A DNA stretch of 64,000 nucleotides from an uncultured Sphingomonas sp. (lineage in GTDB: Bacteria > Pseudomonadota > Alphaproteobacteria > Sphingomonadales > Sphingomonadaceae): contig NZ_CAJYVU010000103.1 in assembly GCF_913778135.1 (NCBI RefSeq), positions 1 through 64,000 on the forward strand, given 5' to 3'. Below are positions 25,881 to 35,106 of this stretch, in pieces. Under the pieces are notes generated by a model. It did no database searches and was not told the DNA's origin. It worked only from the letters and a program-made list of their open reading frames with translations. A program made the position numbers and the translations under genes. Within the stretch, counting starts at the first letter, position 1. Every line of letters begins with the position of its first letter.

Positions 25881-28022
25881 CTATTCCTCGCCGCCATCCT
25901 CGTCATCGGGCGCGCGGCGCTTTTCGCGCGGCGGCGGAGGCGGGCCGCGGTCGCGCGGGCCGACGATCAGCGAGCCGTCGTCCGACTGACGGATGTCGAC
26001 GCCGAGATCGCGCAGCCGGTCGGCGGTCTGGTCGACCGCGCCGCCGATCAGATCGCCGACGGGATCGCCGTTGCCGATCGCGGCCTCGGGATCGATCGCA
26101 TTCTCCTCGACCACGACGGGTTTCACGACCGGCTGGATGTTGAGCGCCGACTGCATGAAGTTGCGCCAGATCTGCGCCGGAATGCCGCCGCCGTGCAGGC
26201 CGGGATTGGGTGAATTGTCGTCGTTACCGACCCACACGCCGACGACCAGATCGCCCGCGAAACCGATGAACCACGCGTCGCGCCCTGATTGCGACGTGCC
26301 CGTCTTGCCATAACCCGGCACCGACAGCGCCGCTTGCCGCCCAGTGCCACGGATCGAGGAGGACAAGAGCGACAGCATCGCCGTGCGCTGTTGGTCAGGG
26401 ATCGTCTTTTGCCCACCGGTCAGTGACTCGAACCAGCCCTTGTTGCCCGCGGTTTCACGCAACCCATGCGCCTCGACCGGATAGCGCCCGTCGGCGATAG
26501 CGGCGTAAGCGGCGGTGAGTTCGAGCAGCGACACCTCCGAGGTGCCGAGCCCGATCGTCGCCTCGTTCGCGATCGGGGTCGAGATGCCCAGGTCGCGCGC
26601 CGCCTTGATAACGTTGCGCACGCCGACCTGCTGCGTCAGCCGCGCCGCCGCGACGTTTGATGAGCGTGCAAACGCGCGCGCGAGCGTGATCTCGCCCAAA
26701 TAGCGATTATCGTCGTTCTTGGGCTTCCACCCGGCAATCTCGACCGGCTCGTCGAGCACGGTGGAGGCCGGCGTCATGCCCGCGCGGATCGCGGCGAGAT
26801 AGACGAACAGCTTGAAGGTCGAACCCGGCTGCCGCTTCGCCTGCGTCGCGCGATTGAACGGCGAGTCGGCGTAGCTCTTGCCCCCGACCATCGCGACGAC
26901 CTCGCCGTTCGGGCGCATCGCGACGAGCGCGGCCTGCGCCTTCTTCAACCCCGCTTGGCGGATCACGCGCTCGGCGGTCGCCTGCAGCTTGCGGTCGAGC
27001 GTGGTCTTGACCTTCGTCTCGTCGCGGATCTCGCCGGCCTGGTCACGCGCGCTCGGCAACACCCAGTCGGCGAAGTAGGTGCCGGTCGGCACCGCCTGCG
27101 GTGCGGCGGCGAGCACGCGCTGCGGCTGCACGGCTTGCGCCTCGCGGTGCGTCAGGAAGCCCGCATCCTCCATCGCGCCGATCACCACCGCCTGTCGCTT
27201 GCGCGCGCCCGCGAGGTTGCCGGTGGGCGCGAGCCGCGACGGCGCCTTGACCAGCCCCGCCAGCATCGCGGCCTGCCCGACGTTCAGATTCTGCGGCTTG
27301 CGACCGAAATAATGCTGCGACGCTGCGGTCAGGCCGTAGACGTTGTCGCCGAAATAGACGTTCGACAGGTAGCGCGACAAAATCTCGTTCTTCGACAGCC
27401 ACGCCTCGAGCCAGAAGGCGATCGCGACCTCGCGGATCTTGCGTGCAGCGGTGCGGTCCGAATCGAGAAAGGCGTTCTTCGCCAGCTGCTGCGTGATCGT
27501 CGATCCGCCCTCGCGCACCCCGCCGCCGCGCATGTTGTGCCACGCCGCGCGCGCGATGCCGCGCGGATCGATCCCCCAGTGCGAGTAGAAGCGCCGGTCC
27601 TCGATCGCGACGAACGCCTCGCGCACATGCGGCGGCAGCGTGGCGGCGTCGACCGGCGCGCCGATGATCGCACCGCGGCGCGCGATCGGCACGCCGCTGG
27701 CGTCGGTCAGCGTGATCGACGGTGGCGTCGGCGGCTTCAATGATTGCGACAAGGGCGCGGTCACCGCGAGCCAGATCACCGCCAGAATGAACAGCACGAT
27801 CCCCGCCGCAGTACCGCGGACCAGCCACTTGCCCCAACAGATGCGGCGGCGGCGCGGCGGCTCGTCGTCACCGCCAAAGCCGGAACCTTGCGCAGGTTCG
27901 CTCTGCCACGCGTCGAACGACGGCAGCGGTTGGGCGGGGGGCGGGGCGGGGCGCAAGGGATCGCGTGGCGCATCGGCCGGCGCGTGATTGTACCGGACGC
28001 GGCCTGAGTCGTATGGGTCCAT
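25881..28022 (-). CDS. Penicillin-binding protein 1A (bifunctional class A)
   Basis: The 713-aa protein has a Pro-rich cytoplasmic tail and one membrane helix ('GIVLFILAVIWLAVTAPL'). The GT51 domain shows 'EDRRFYSHWGIDP' with the catalytic Glu and 'EGGSTITQQLAKN'. The transpeptidase domain shows the serine motif 'PGSTFKLFVY', 'SSN' and 'YGKTGTSQSGRDAWF'. It polymerises and crosslinks peptidoglycan at the inner membrane. The C-terminus is a low-complexity acidic/Pro tail. It is shorter than E. coli PBP1A because the OB insert is missing, as in many sphingomonads. Confidence 0.92.
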   Translation of the reverse strand: MDPYDSGRVRYNHAPADAPRDPLRPAPPPAQPLPSFDAWQSEPAQGSGFGGDDEPPRRRRICWGKWLVRGTAAGIVLFILAVIWLAVTAPLSQSLKPPTPPSITLTDASGVPIARRGAIIGAPVDAATLPPHVREAFVAIEDRRFYSHWGIDPRGIARAAWHNMRGGGVREGGSTITQQLAKNAFLDSDRTAARKIREVAIAFWLEAWLSKNEILSRYLSNVYFGDNVYGLTAASQHYFGRKPQNLNVGQAAMLAGLVKAPSRLAPTGNLAGARKRQAVVIGAMEDAGFLTHREAQAVQPQRVLAAAPQAVPTGTYFADWVLPSARDQAGEIRDETKVKTTLDRKLQATAERVIRQAGLKKAQAALVAMRPNGEVVAMVGGKSYADSPFNRATQAKRQPGSTFKLFVYLAAIRAGMTPASTVLDEPVEIAGWKPKNDDNRYLGEITLARAFARSSNVAAARLTQQVGVRNVIKAARDLGISTPIANEATIGLGTSEVSLLELTAAYAAIADGRYPVEAHGLRETAGNKGWFESLTGGQKTIPDQQRTAMLSLLSSSIRGTGRQAALSVPGYGKTGTSQSGRDAWFIGFAGDLVVGVWVGNDDNSPNPGLHGGGIPAQIWRNFMQSALNIQPVVKPVVVEENAIDPEAAIGNGDPVGDLIGGAVDQTADRLRDLGVDIRQSDDGSLIVGPRDRGPPPPPREKRRAPDDEDGGEE

Positions 28023-28130
28023 GTCTTGTCCGGTGACTTACAACGATATGACAGTGGTCGCAACCCGCGGCCGAGAAGGACGTAATAGCGTCGTGCACAT
28101 AACAGTGAAAGCAACGCGGGCGGACTTCCG

Positions 28131-28592
28131 GTGAAAGCAGGTCCGCTCACGATCCTGGTCGACGCCGACGCCTGCCCGGTGAAGGAGGAAATCTACCGCG
28201 TCGCCTATCGCACCGGCGCGCAGGTAGTGGTCGTCAGCAACCAGTGGCTGCGCGTGCCGCAGCATCCACAGCTACGCCGCGTCGTGGTAGGAGATACGTT
28301 CGATGCCGCTGACGACTGGATCGCCGAGGCCGCCGACGCGCGCAGCGTTGTCGTGACGAGCGACATCCTGCTCGCCGACCGTTGCATCAAGAAAGGCGCG
28401 AGCGTGCTGGCGCCAACCGGCAAGCCCTTCACCGCCGCCTCGATCGGCGGCGCGATCGCGACGCGCGCGATCATGGCGGACCTGCGCGCGGGCGGCGATC
28501 AGATCGGCGGACCCGCGCCGTTCTCGCCCGCCGACCGCTCGCGCTTCCTGAACGGGCTCGACGCGTTGCTGGTCAAGCTGGCGCGTGGCTGA
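28131..28592 (+). CDS. YaiI/YqxD family protein (DUF188)
   Basis: A GTG start opens 'MKAGPLTILVDADACPVKEE', the invariant start of this 150-aa family. Its PIN-like fold has the acidic residues in 'LVDADACPV', 'VVTSDILLAD' and 'FLNGLDALL'. The middle 'VSNQWLRVPQHPQLRRVVV' is also family-typical. The function is unknown, although a nuclease-like fold has been proposed for the family. It is 55 bp upstream of the CitE-like gene in the same direction and is divergent from PBP1A. Confidence 0.88.
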   Translation: MKAGPLTILVDADACPVKEEIYRVAYRTGAQVVVVSNQWLRVPQHPQLRRVVVGDTFDAADDWIAEAADARSVVVTSDILLADRCIKKGASVLAPTGKPFTAASIGGAIATRAIMADLRAGGDQIGGPAPFSPADRSRFLNGLDALLVKLARG

Positions 28593-28647
28593 GCATCACG
28601 TCGCCGGCATGGTCGTGTTCGTGTTTCGGCTGGGGTAAGGGCGGACC

Positions 28648-29520
28648 ATGCCCGACCACGTCAGCCAAATCCGCCCGCGCCGCAGCGCGCTCTACATGCC
28701 CGCCTCGAACCCGCGCGCGATTCAGAAGGCGCGCGAACTGCCGTGCGACGTCGTCATCCTCGACCTGGAGGATGCGGTCGCGCCCGAGCAGAAGGTCGGC
28801 GCGCGCATGGCGGCAGTCGAGGCGGTGCGCGCCGGCGGCTTCGCGCATCGCGAACTGGTGATACGCGCCAACGCGCTCGACACCGAATGGGGCGCGGGCG
28901 ATCTCGCCGCGTTGCGTAATGGCGGCGCCGACGCGGTGCTGCTGCCAAAGGTGTCGGCGGTCGACACACTACAAGCGGCACGCGAGGCGCTCGGCGACAC
29001 TCCCGCTTTATGGGCGATGATCGAAACCGCGCGCGGGGTCGTGAACCTGCCGGACATCGTCGATGCGGCACGCGAGGTCGGCCTGGCGGCGCTGGTCGTC
29101 GGCAGCAACGATCTAGCGAAGGAACTGCGCTGCCGCCCTGGGGGCGACCGCGCGCCCTTGCTGCCGATCCTGACCCAGATCGTGCTCGCCGCGCGAATGG
29201 CGGGGCTGATCGTGCTCGACGGCGTCATCAACGTGCTCGACGACGAGGAGCGGATCGCGGCCGAGTGCGCGCAGGGGCTCGAGTGGGGCTTCGACGGCAA
29301 GACGCTGATCCACCCCGCGCAGATCGCGCCCGCCAACCGCGTGTTCAGCCCTGCGCCGGACGAGATCGTCTGGGCGGACAAGATCGTCCACGCCTTCGAA
29401 CAGCCGGAGCACACCAGCCGCGGCGCAATCCGCGTCGACGGCAAGATGGTCGAACGGCTGCACCTCGATGAAGCGCGGCGGACGCTCGCGCTTCACGAAG
29501 CGCTTCAGGCGCGGCAGTAA
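28648..29520 (+). CDS. HpcH/HpaI-family CoA lyase (CitE-like)
   Basis: The 290-aa TIM-barrel protein shows 'LYMPASNPRAIQKARELPCD', the metal site 'VILDLEDAVAPEQK', 'LLPKVSAVDTLQ', 'ALWAMIETARGVVNLPDI' and 'GFDGKTLIHPAQIAPANRVF'. This is the citrate lyase beta/malyl-CoA lyase-like group, which cleaves or forms C-C bonds of CoA esters with Mg2+. Without CitD/CitF neighbours, a stand-alone CitE-like or malyl/citramalyl-CoA lyase is most likely. Its last 16 bp overlap the convergent lipoprotein gene. Confidence 0.85.
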   Translation: MPDHVSQIRPRRSALYMPASNPRAIQKARELPCDVVILDLEDAVAPEQKVGARMAAVEAVRAGGFAHRELVIRANALDTEWGAGDLAALRNGGADAVLLPKVSAVDTLQAAREALGDTPALWAMIETARGVVNLPDIVDAAREVGLAALVVGSNDLAKELRCRPGGDRAPLLPILTQIVLAARMAGLIVLDGVINVLDDEERIAAECAQGLEWGFDGKTLIHPAQIAPANRVFSPAPDEIVWADKIVHAFEQPEHTSRGAIRVDGKMVERLHLDEARRTLALHEALQARQ

Positions 29521-30002
29521 CCCTCGCCCGATTTGACGGTCAGGCAGTCCTTCTTGCCGGCGAGCCACTTCAATCCGGTGGCGTCGCCGTCGCTCGGACG
29601 CAGCAGCATCTCCTCGCCGCCGCGCGTGAAGCGCAGCCCCTCGGCCGTGACGGTTGCCGGATAGGTGCCCTTGTTGTCGAGGTCGTACTGCATCTCCAGC
29701 GACGCGGTATTCGCGCCCGTCGGCGTCACGTTCAGGTAGGTGCCCTCGACGCCGATCCAGCGTCCCGCCCATTTCTTCGCATCCACGCTTGCGGCGGCAG
29801 TCGTCGGGCTGGCGGCAGGGGCCACAGTCGGGGTTGCATTCACCATGCCGGTAGACGCGTCGGTTTCAGGGGCGGCGATGTTGTCGGCGCCCGGTTCGGT
29901 CGCGCCAGCACTCGTCATGCTGTTGGTCGTCGTCGCCGGCGGCGCGCCGTTGCATGCGGCGAGCGACAGAACAGTGGCGGCCAGGGGGATAAGTTGTTTC
30001 AT
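29505..30002 (-). CDS. Lipoprotein of unknown function
   Basis: ATG 30002 opens 'MKQLIPLAATVLSLAACNGA', a clear lipobox with Cys17. An Ala/Thr/Pro-rich linker of about 55 residues follows, then a compact beta-rich domain ('KWAGRWIGVEGTYLNVTP' to 'GYCRA') with two Cys near the end. It is probably anchored to the outer membrane facing the periplasm. The ORF extends to 30155, but that region has no start with a signal. It is divergent from rpiB. Confidence 0.7.
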   Translation of the reverse strand: MKQLIPLAATVLSLAACNGAPPATTTNSMTSAGATEPGADNIAAPETDASTGMVNATPTVAPAASPTTAAASVDAKKWAGRWIGVEGTYLNVTPTGANTASLEMQYDLDNKGTYPATVTAEGLRFTRGGEEMLLRPSDGDATGLKWLAGKKDCLTVKSGEGYCRA

Positions 30003-30141
30003 AACCGTTCCAAACACGCGCGGGCGGCGGAGTGTTCCCGTGCTTAACTTCCGGCCGTAGTGTTCCGGGTAGCGCGCGCGCACCGACCTCGCTAAGGGGC
30101 GTCGCATCCCGATCATCGACCACGAAGGCGTTCGAACCACC

Positions 30142-30576
30142 TTGCGCATCGTCATCGCATCCGATCACGCGGCCGTCGCGATGAAGGCCGATCTCGTCCA
30201 ATGGCTCGGGGAACAGGGCCACCACGTGCTCGACCTCGGCACCAACGGCGATGCCAGCGTCGACTATCCCGATTATGGCTATGCACTGGCCGAAGCGCTG
30301 GCGGACGGACGCGCCGAGCGCGGCATCGCGCTGTGCGGATCAGGCATCGGCATCATGATCGCGGCCAACCGCAACCCCGCGATCCGCTGCGCGCTCGTCG
30401 CCGAACCGCTGTCGGCCAGCCTCGCGCGCAGTCACAATGACGCCAACGCGATCGCGATGGGCGCGCGGCTGATCGGCCCCGAGATGGCGCGCGCCTGCGT
30501 GTCCGCGTTCCTGTCCACCGATTTCCTCGGCGGCCGCCACTGCGCGCGCGTCGACAAGCTGAAGGACCCCGCATGA
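30142..30576 (+). CDS. rpiB: Ribose-5-phosphate isomerase B
   Basis: The reading frame opens at TTG 30142 with '[19 protein letters not shown]' and is 144 aa, the normal RpiB size. Active-site motifs are 'SDHAA' (Asp), '[16 protein letters not shown]' (base Cys) and '[17 protein letters not shown]' (His, Asn). It interconverts ribose 5-phosphate and ribulose 5-phosphate. The stop overlaps the glyA start (ATGA). Together with glyA, a small gene, nrdR and a methyltransferase it forms a tight plus-strand operon (30142-33261). Confidence 0.92.
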   Translation: MRIVIASDHAAVAMKADLVQWLGEQGHHVLDLGTNGDASVDYPDYGYALAEALADGRAERGIALCGSGIGIMIAANRNPAIRCALVAEPLSASLARSHNDANAIAMGARLIGPEMARACVSAFLSTDFLGGRHCARVDKLKDPA

Positions 30577-31883
30577 GCAGCAATCCGCAGATCGCCAACG
30601 ACGTGCAGCCAGACGGCTTCTTCACCCGCAGCCTCGCCGACGCCGACGCCGCGGTGTTTGCGGGCATCGAGCACGAGCTGACGCGTGAGCAGACGCAGAT
30701 CGAGCTGATCGCGAGCGAAAACATCGTGTCGCGCGCGGTGCTTGAGGCGCAGGGCTCGGTCTTCACCAACAAATATGCCGAAGGTTATCCGGGCAAGCGC
30801 TATTACCAGGGCTGCGCGCCCTCGGACGAGGTCGAGGTGCTCGCGATCGAGCGCGCCAAACAGCTGTTCGGCTGCGGCTACGCCAACGTCCAGCCGCACT
30901 CGGGCGCGCAGGCGAACGGCGCGGTGATGCTGGCGCTCGCCAAGCCCGGCGACACGATCATGGGGCTCAGTCTCGATGCGGGCGGGCACCTGACGCACGG
31001 CGCGCGTGCGGCGATGAGCGGCAAGTGGTTCAACGCGGTGCAGTACGGCGTCACTCCCGACACGCACCTGATCGACTATGACCAGGTCGAGGCGCTGGCG
31101 ATGGAGCACAAGCCCCGCATCCTCATCACCGGGGGTTCGGCCTATCCGCGTCACATCGACTTCGCGCGCTTCCGCGCCATTGCGGACAAGGTCGGCGCGT
31201 TCTTCATGGTCGACATGGCGCATTTCGCCGGCCTGGTTGCTGGCGGTGTTCACCCGACGCCGTTCGGCCACGCGCACGTCGTCACCACCACCACGCACAA
31301 GACGCTGCGCGGGCCCCGCGGCGGCATGGTGATGACCGATGACGAGGCGCTGGCGAAGAAGATCAACTCGGCGGTGTTCCCGGGTCTTCAGGGCGGGCCG
31401 CTGATGCACGTCGTCGCCGCAAAGGCGGTCGCCTTCGGCGAGGCGCTGCGCCCCGACTTCAAGGCTTACGCCGCCGCGGTGGTCGAGAATGCCAAGGTGC
31501 TCGCCGCGACGATGAAGGAGCGCGGTGCCGACCTCGTCTCGGGCGGAACCGACACGCATCTGGCACTCGTCGACCTGTCCCCGCTCGGCGTAACGGGCCG
31601 CGACGCCGATGAGGCGCTGGAGCGTGCGGGCATCACCTGCAACAAGAACGGCATCCCCAACGATCCGCTGCCCCCCGTCAAGACCAGCGGCATCCGCGTC
31701 GGCTCGCCCGCCGGCACCACCCGCGGCTTCGGTCCGGCCGAGTTCCGCGAGATCGGCAACATGGTCGCCGACGTGCTCGATGGGCTGGCGAAGAAGGGCG
31801 AGCATGGGGACCCGCAAGTCGAGGCAGACGTTCGTGGTCGGGTGCGCAACCTGTGCGCACGCTTCCCGATCTACGAAGGATAA
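30573..31883 (+). CDS. glyA: Serine hydroxymethyltransferase
   Basis: The 436-aa protein has the SHMT core: '[20 protein letters not shown]', '[15 protein letters not shown]', '[15 protein letters not shown]' and the PLP lysine in '[15 protein letters not shown]'. It moves the serine hydroxymethyl group to tetrahydrofolate, making glycine and one-carbon units. The ATG overlaps the rpiB stop. Co-transcription with nrdR links one-carbon supply for thymidylate to control of deoxynucleotide synthesis, a common order in alphaproteobacteria. Confidence 0.96.
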   Translation: MSSNPQIANDVQPDGFFTRSLADADAAVFAGIEHELTREQTQIELIASENIVSRAVLEAQGSVFTNKYAEGYPGKRYYQGCAPSDEVEVLAIERAKQLFGCGYANVQPHSGAQANGAVMLALAKPGDTIMGLSLDAGGHLTHGARAAMSGKWFNAVQYGVTPDTHLIDYDQVEALAMEHKPRILITGGSAYPRHIDFARFRAIADKVGAFFMVDMAHFAGLVAGGVHPTPFGHAHVVTTTTHKTLRGPRGGMVMTDDEALAKKINSAVFPGLQGGPLMHVVAAKAVAFGEALRPDFKAYAAAVVENAKVLAATMKERGADLVSGGTDTHLALVDLSPLGVTGRDADEALERAGITCNKNGIPNDPLPPVKTSGIRVGSPAGTTRGFGPAEFREIGNMVADVLDGLAKKGEHGDPQVEADVRGRVRNLCARFPIYEG

Positions 31884-31888
31884 GCGAC

Positions 31889-32062
31889 GTGTCGAAGCTC
31901 GATGAAATCCAGACCGAAGTGAAGACGACCCCGGGGCTGGGCAAGAAGATGGCGAAGTATGGCGCAGTGGGCGCGATCGTCGCCATCCCGATTCCCTTCG
32001 TCGGACCGATCTTCGGTGCGCTAGCGGGTGCCGCGGTCGCTTACGCGAAGCGCAAGGACTGA
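31889..32062 (+). CDS. Small hydrophobic protein (57 aa) in glyA-nrdR operon
   Basis: A GTG at 31889, 6 bp after the glyA stop and preceded by AAGGA, reads 'MSKLDEIQTEVKTTPGLGKK' then one hydrophobic hairpin ('AVGAIVAIPIPFVGPIFGAL') and a basic tail. The upstream ATG 31853 would lie inside glyA. The gene ends with the TGA just before the nrdR ATG. A protein of this shape at this position looks conserved in sphingomonads. The function is unknown; it is likely membrane-associated. Confidence 0.65.
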   Translation: MSKLDEIQTEVKTTPGLGKKMAKYGAVGAIVAIPIPFVGPIFGALAGAAVAYAKRKD

Positions 32063-32524
32063 ATGCGCTGTCCGTTCTGCGGCCATGAGGCCAGCCAGGT
32101 AAAGGACAGTCGCCCGACCGACGACGGCGCCGCGATCCGGCGCCGTCGTCAGTGCGAGGGATGTGCCGCGCGCTTCACCACCTTCGAGCGCATCCAGCTG
32201 CGCGATCTCGTCGTCGTTAAGAGCGAGCATCGGCGAGAACCATTCGACCGCGAGAAGCTGCTCCGCTCGGTCTCGATCGCGGCGCGCAAACGCCCGATCG
32301 ACGCGCTCGCGATCGAAAAGCTGGTCAGCGGCATCCAGCGCCAGCTGGAAACTACCGGCGATACCGAGGTAACCTCCAAGCAGATCGGCGAGATGGTGAT
32401 GGAAGGGCTTAAGGGGCTCGACTCGGTTGCCTACATCCGCTTCGCCAGCGTCTACCGCGATTTCAGCGAAGCCCGCGATTTCGAGGAATTCGCCGGTAGT
32501 GTCGAGGAGGCCGCGCGGGGATGA
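32063..32524 (+). CDS. nrdR: Transcriptional repressor NrdR
   Basis: The 153-aa protein has the NrdR zinc ribbon '[20 protein letters not shown]' with '[16 protein letters not shown]', then an ATP-cone domain ('[20 protein letters not shown]'). NrdR senses ATP/dATP and represses ribonucleotide reductase genes through NrdR boxes. No NrdR box is seen in this window. The start follows the previous stop with no gap, and the stop overlaps the methyltransferase start (ATGA). Confidence 0.95.
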   Translation: MRCPFCGHEASQVKDSRPTDDGAAIRRRRQCEGCAARFTTFERIQLRDLVVVKSEHRREPFDREKLLRSVSIAARKRPIDALAIEKLVSGIQRQLETTGDTEVTSKQIGEMVMEGLKGLDSVAYIRFASVYRDFSEARDFEEFAGSVEEAARG

Positions 32525-33261
32525 CCGAGACCGCTGCGACGATTCCGCCGCCCGCGATCGTTCTCGTGCGCCCGCAACTGGGTGAGAACATTGGCAAGGC
32601 CGCACGCGCGATGCTCAATTTTGGGCTGACCGACCTGCGCCTCGTCGCGCCCCGCGATGGTTGGCCCAACCCTGCCGCCGGACCTGCCGCCTCGGGTGCC
32701 GACGTGGTGCTAGAGCGCGCGCGCGTGTTCGAGACAGTTGCGGAGGCAGTCGCCGACTGCGCGCACGTCTACGCAACTACGGTGCGCAAGCGCGGCGTGA
32801 CCAAGCCGGTCGTCACGCCCGAGGTCGCCGCACGCCAAATCCACGCCGAGCCGGGCGGCTCGGCGATCCTGTTCGGACCAGAGCGCTCAGGGCTGGAAAC
32901 CGACGATGTCGCGGTCGCGCGCACGATCGTGACCGTCCCGATCAATGCCGAGTTCGGCAGCCTCAACCTCGCGCAGGCAGTGATCCTGATTGCCTACGAA
33001 TGGTCGAAGCACGTCACGCTGGCGAGCCCGACCGAGGTCGAGCTCGACCCGCCCGCGCCTCAGGGCGAACTCGACGGCATGATCGCGCAACTCGACGACA
33101 TGCTAGAGGCGGCGAACTTTTTCTTCCCGCCCGCGCGGGTGCCCGCGACCAAGCGGACGCTGCGCACGCTGCTGACCAAGCCCGGCTGGACCAGTCAGGA
33201 GGTTCGCACACTGCGCGGTGTGCTGTCGGCGCTGGCGGGGAAGAAGGCGTCGCGCGGCTGA
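32521..33261 (+). CDS. SpoU/TrmH-family RNA methyltransferase (TrmJ-like)
   Basis: The 246-aa protein has the knotted SPOUT fold motifs: '[20 protein letters not shown]' (motif 1 with Asn/Arg), '[17 protein letters not shown]' (motif 2) and '[20 protein letters not shown]' (motif 3). A C-terminal helical extension matches TrmJ, which 2'-O-methylates position 32 of tRNAs. A different RNA target cannot be excluded. It is the last gene of the rpiB-glyA-nrdR operon and is convergent with blh. Confidence 0.88.
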   Translation: MTETAATIPPPAIVLVRPQLGENIGKAARAMLNFGLTDLRLVAPRDGWPNPAAGPAASGADVVLERARVFETVAEAVADCAHVYATTVRKRGVTKPVVTPEVAARQIHAEPGGSAILFGPERSGLETDDVAVARTIVTVPINAEFGSLNLAQAVILIAYEWSKHVTLASPTEVELDPPAPQGELDGMIAQLDDMLEAANFFFPPARVPATKRTLRTLLTKPGWTSQEVRTLRGVLSALAGKKASRG

Positions 33262-33271
33262 GGCGCGATGC

Positions 33272-34147
33272 TCACGCCGCGCGAAGGCGCGCCGGCGTTG
33301 CCTCGCCGGAAAACCACGGCGTGACGAGCAGGTGCGGTACCGCCAGCGCCGCGATCGCGGCGAACAGCGCGCGCACACCGCTGGCATCAACCCGCAGCAG
33401 GAGCGCGCCGACCACGCCGGCCAGCACGAAGGCGAGCAGCAGGATCGGTGCGACCGCCCGAACGTAGCCGGCGGTGGTGCGGCACCCGATCCGCTCCTGC
33501 CGGATCGCGGTCTGCGGCAGCGCGTGGAGTATCAGGAAGCCGAGCGAGAAGCCGACCAGCGGCGGAAAGATCAGCAGCGACAAGGTGCCCAGCGCCAGCC
33601 GCACGTCGCGCCGCTGCCACGCAAGTACCATCAGGCCGCCGGCTGTGACGCCGCCGACCAACGTCATCGCGGTCACCAACCCCGGCACCAGCGCGTCCGG
33701 CCCGCCCGCGATCACCAGCAGCTCGCGAAGCGTCGCAACGTGAAGTACGGCGGGCGTCGCAATCAGGCTGACACCGCGGGCACCACGCTCGATCAGCGAT
33801 CCCGACGGCGCGTCCTCCAGCGCAAAGTGGATCGCGGAGGCGAGCAGGAAAAGTGGCAGCGCGACCGCGGACTCAGTGGTCCACCACCACAGGCACGCGA
33901 GCGACACCGCGCCGTAGAGCGCCAGGAAGGCGGGGCGGCGCGCCCGCTCGACGATGGCGAGGTCGCTCGCGCCATGCGCCATGCCGATCACGCCGACTGC
34001 GACTACCGCGTAGCCGAGTTGCACCAGCAGCGGCGCGAACGAGGCGGCGATCGCCGCCGCCCCGAGTACCCACCAGCCGATGATCGTCCAGCCATGCCCG
34101 GTCTGCCTCGACACTGGCCGATCCGCCACTGGCGCGCGCCCGTTCAC
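33272..34147 (-). CDS. blh: Brp/Blh-family beta-carotene 15,15'-dioxygenase
   Basis: The 291-aa membrane protein has the iron-binding His pattern of the Brp/Blh family: 'IGMAHGASDLAIVE', 'ASAIHFALEDAPSG', 'FLILHALPQTAI' and 'AVPHLLVTPW', each in a membrane helix. The enzyme cleaves beta-carotene into two retinal molecules. Its ATG overlaps the rhodopsin stop (ATGA), so chromophore synthesis is translationally coupled to the opsin. No carotenoid genes are present in the window; they must be elsewhere. Confidence 0.9.
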   Translation of the reverse strand: MNGRAPVADRPVSRQTGHGWTIIGWWVLGAAAIAASFAPLLVQLGYAVVAVGVIGMAHGASDLAIVERARRPAFLALYGAVSLACLWWWTTESAVALPLFLLASAIHFALEDAPSGSLIERGARGVSLIATPAVLHVATLRELLVIAGGPDALVPGLVTAMTLVGGVTAGGLMVLAWQRRDVRLALGTLSLLIFPPLVGFSLGFLILHALPQTAIRQERIGCRTTAGYVRAVAPILLLAFVLAGVVGALLLRVDASGVRALFAAIAALAVPHLLVTPWFSGEATPARLRAA

Positions 34148-34884
34148 GCGTGAACGCGGCCGTGCTCGTGCCCATGCTCGTAACCGTGGTCCGACCCACG
34201 CTCACGCAGCGCCTTGTCGACGTTGTTCGCGGCAAAGAAGGCGTAAACGACCTTGGCGACCACATCCATGATCAGGATCGCCCAGACCGAGGTTGGATCG
34301 TTTATGATCTTCAGACCCTCGGGCCCGACGAGGAACACGATCGGATACAGGAACCAGATCACGGTCAGGAAGCCGACGTTCTTCACGTAGGCGCTGCCCA
34401 GCGCCTGTCCGCGCTCGAACGCACGTGCGCGCAGCGGCACCCACAACAGGTACAGCACGCCCGCGAAGGCCACGCACGACCACAGATACCAGACCCACTT
34501 GCCGATCGGCACGATCGCGAGCGAGGAGATCAGCCCGGTCACAATCATCATCACGTCTAGCACAATGATTGCGGTCAGATAGCCACCGACCTCGCCGGTC
34601 GAACCGCGCTCGTGGAATGCGACCAGCACCAGCCCGGCCAGCAGGATCGGCGTCGTCACCGACCAGTCGAGGTAACGCGCCAGATAGGTGGCGCTGCCGT
34701 CGAGCTTGACGAGCGTGCCGATGCCGAACGCCATCGCCAGATAGGCGGTTGCGGCAATGAACGGCACGCTCGCGTGTAGCAGCGTATGATGCCTGGTGGG
34801 CGGCTCCTTGCTTCCCGTCGCGTAGATCGCGAGCGATCCCAGCGACATGATGGTGAAACCGATCAGGAAAACCGTACCGTCCAT
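34144..34884 (-). CDS. Microbial rhodopsin, probable light-driven proton pump (DTG motif)
   Basis: Seven membrane helices are visible in 246 aa. Helix 3 reads 'ARYLDWSVTTPILLAGLVL', aligning Asp73/Thr77/Gly84 with Asp85/Thr89/Asp96 of bacteriorhodopsin, i.e. a DTG motif with no carboxylate proton donor. Helix 7 has 'IMDVVAKVVYAFF' with the Schiff-base Lys211 and counter-ion Asp207. Helix 2 has no His at the proteorhodopsin His75 position as I align it. The tail is His-rich ('SDHGYEHGHEHGRVHA'). ATG 34884 is chosen for its AGAGG site over ATG 34902 or 34947. It is co-transcribed with blh. Confidence 0.92.
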   Translation of the reverse strand: MDGTVFLIGFTIMSLGSLAIYATGSKEPPTRHHTLLHASVPFIAATAYLAMAFGIGTLVKLDGSATYLARYLDWSVTTPILLAGLVLVAFHERGSTGEVGGYLTAIIVLDVMMIVTGLISSLAIVPIGKWVWYLWSCVAFAGVLYLLWVPLRARAFERGQALGSAYVKNVGFLTVIWFLYPIVFLVGPEGLKIINDPTSVWAILIMDVVAKVVYAFFAANNVDKALRERGSDHGYEHGHEHGRVHA

Positions 34885-35106
34885 AAACAACCTCTGTTGC
34901 ATCAACGAGCGGCCGGATGCCGACGCTACCGTGCTAACGGAGATCAAGCCGGCAGCGCTCCCATGCGGTGAAAATAATGTTTCCGTTCGTTGCTAAGTGG
35001 GCATGCGCGCCCACGTTCCTGCTCGCTGCCGGGATCGCCTCGCAGGATTGACGGTTCTTCATCCACCCGCCGGCGCTTTGTCCGTGTGCGAGCCAGGATC
35101 AGGTGC

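Noticed and set aside
25697-25906. 69-aa minus-strand ORF between PBP1A and the antiporter
   Set aside because: Overlaps the PBP1A 3' end in another frame; no ribosome site or family pattern.
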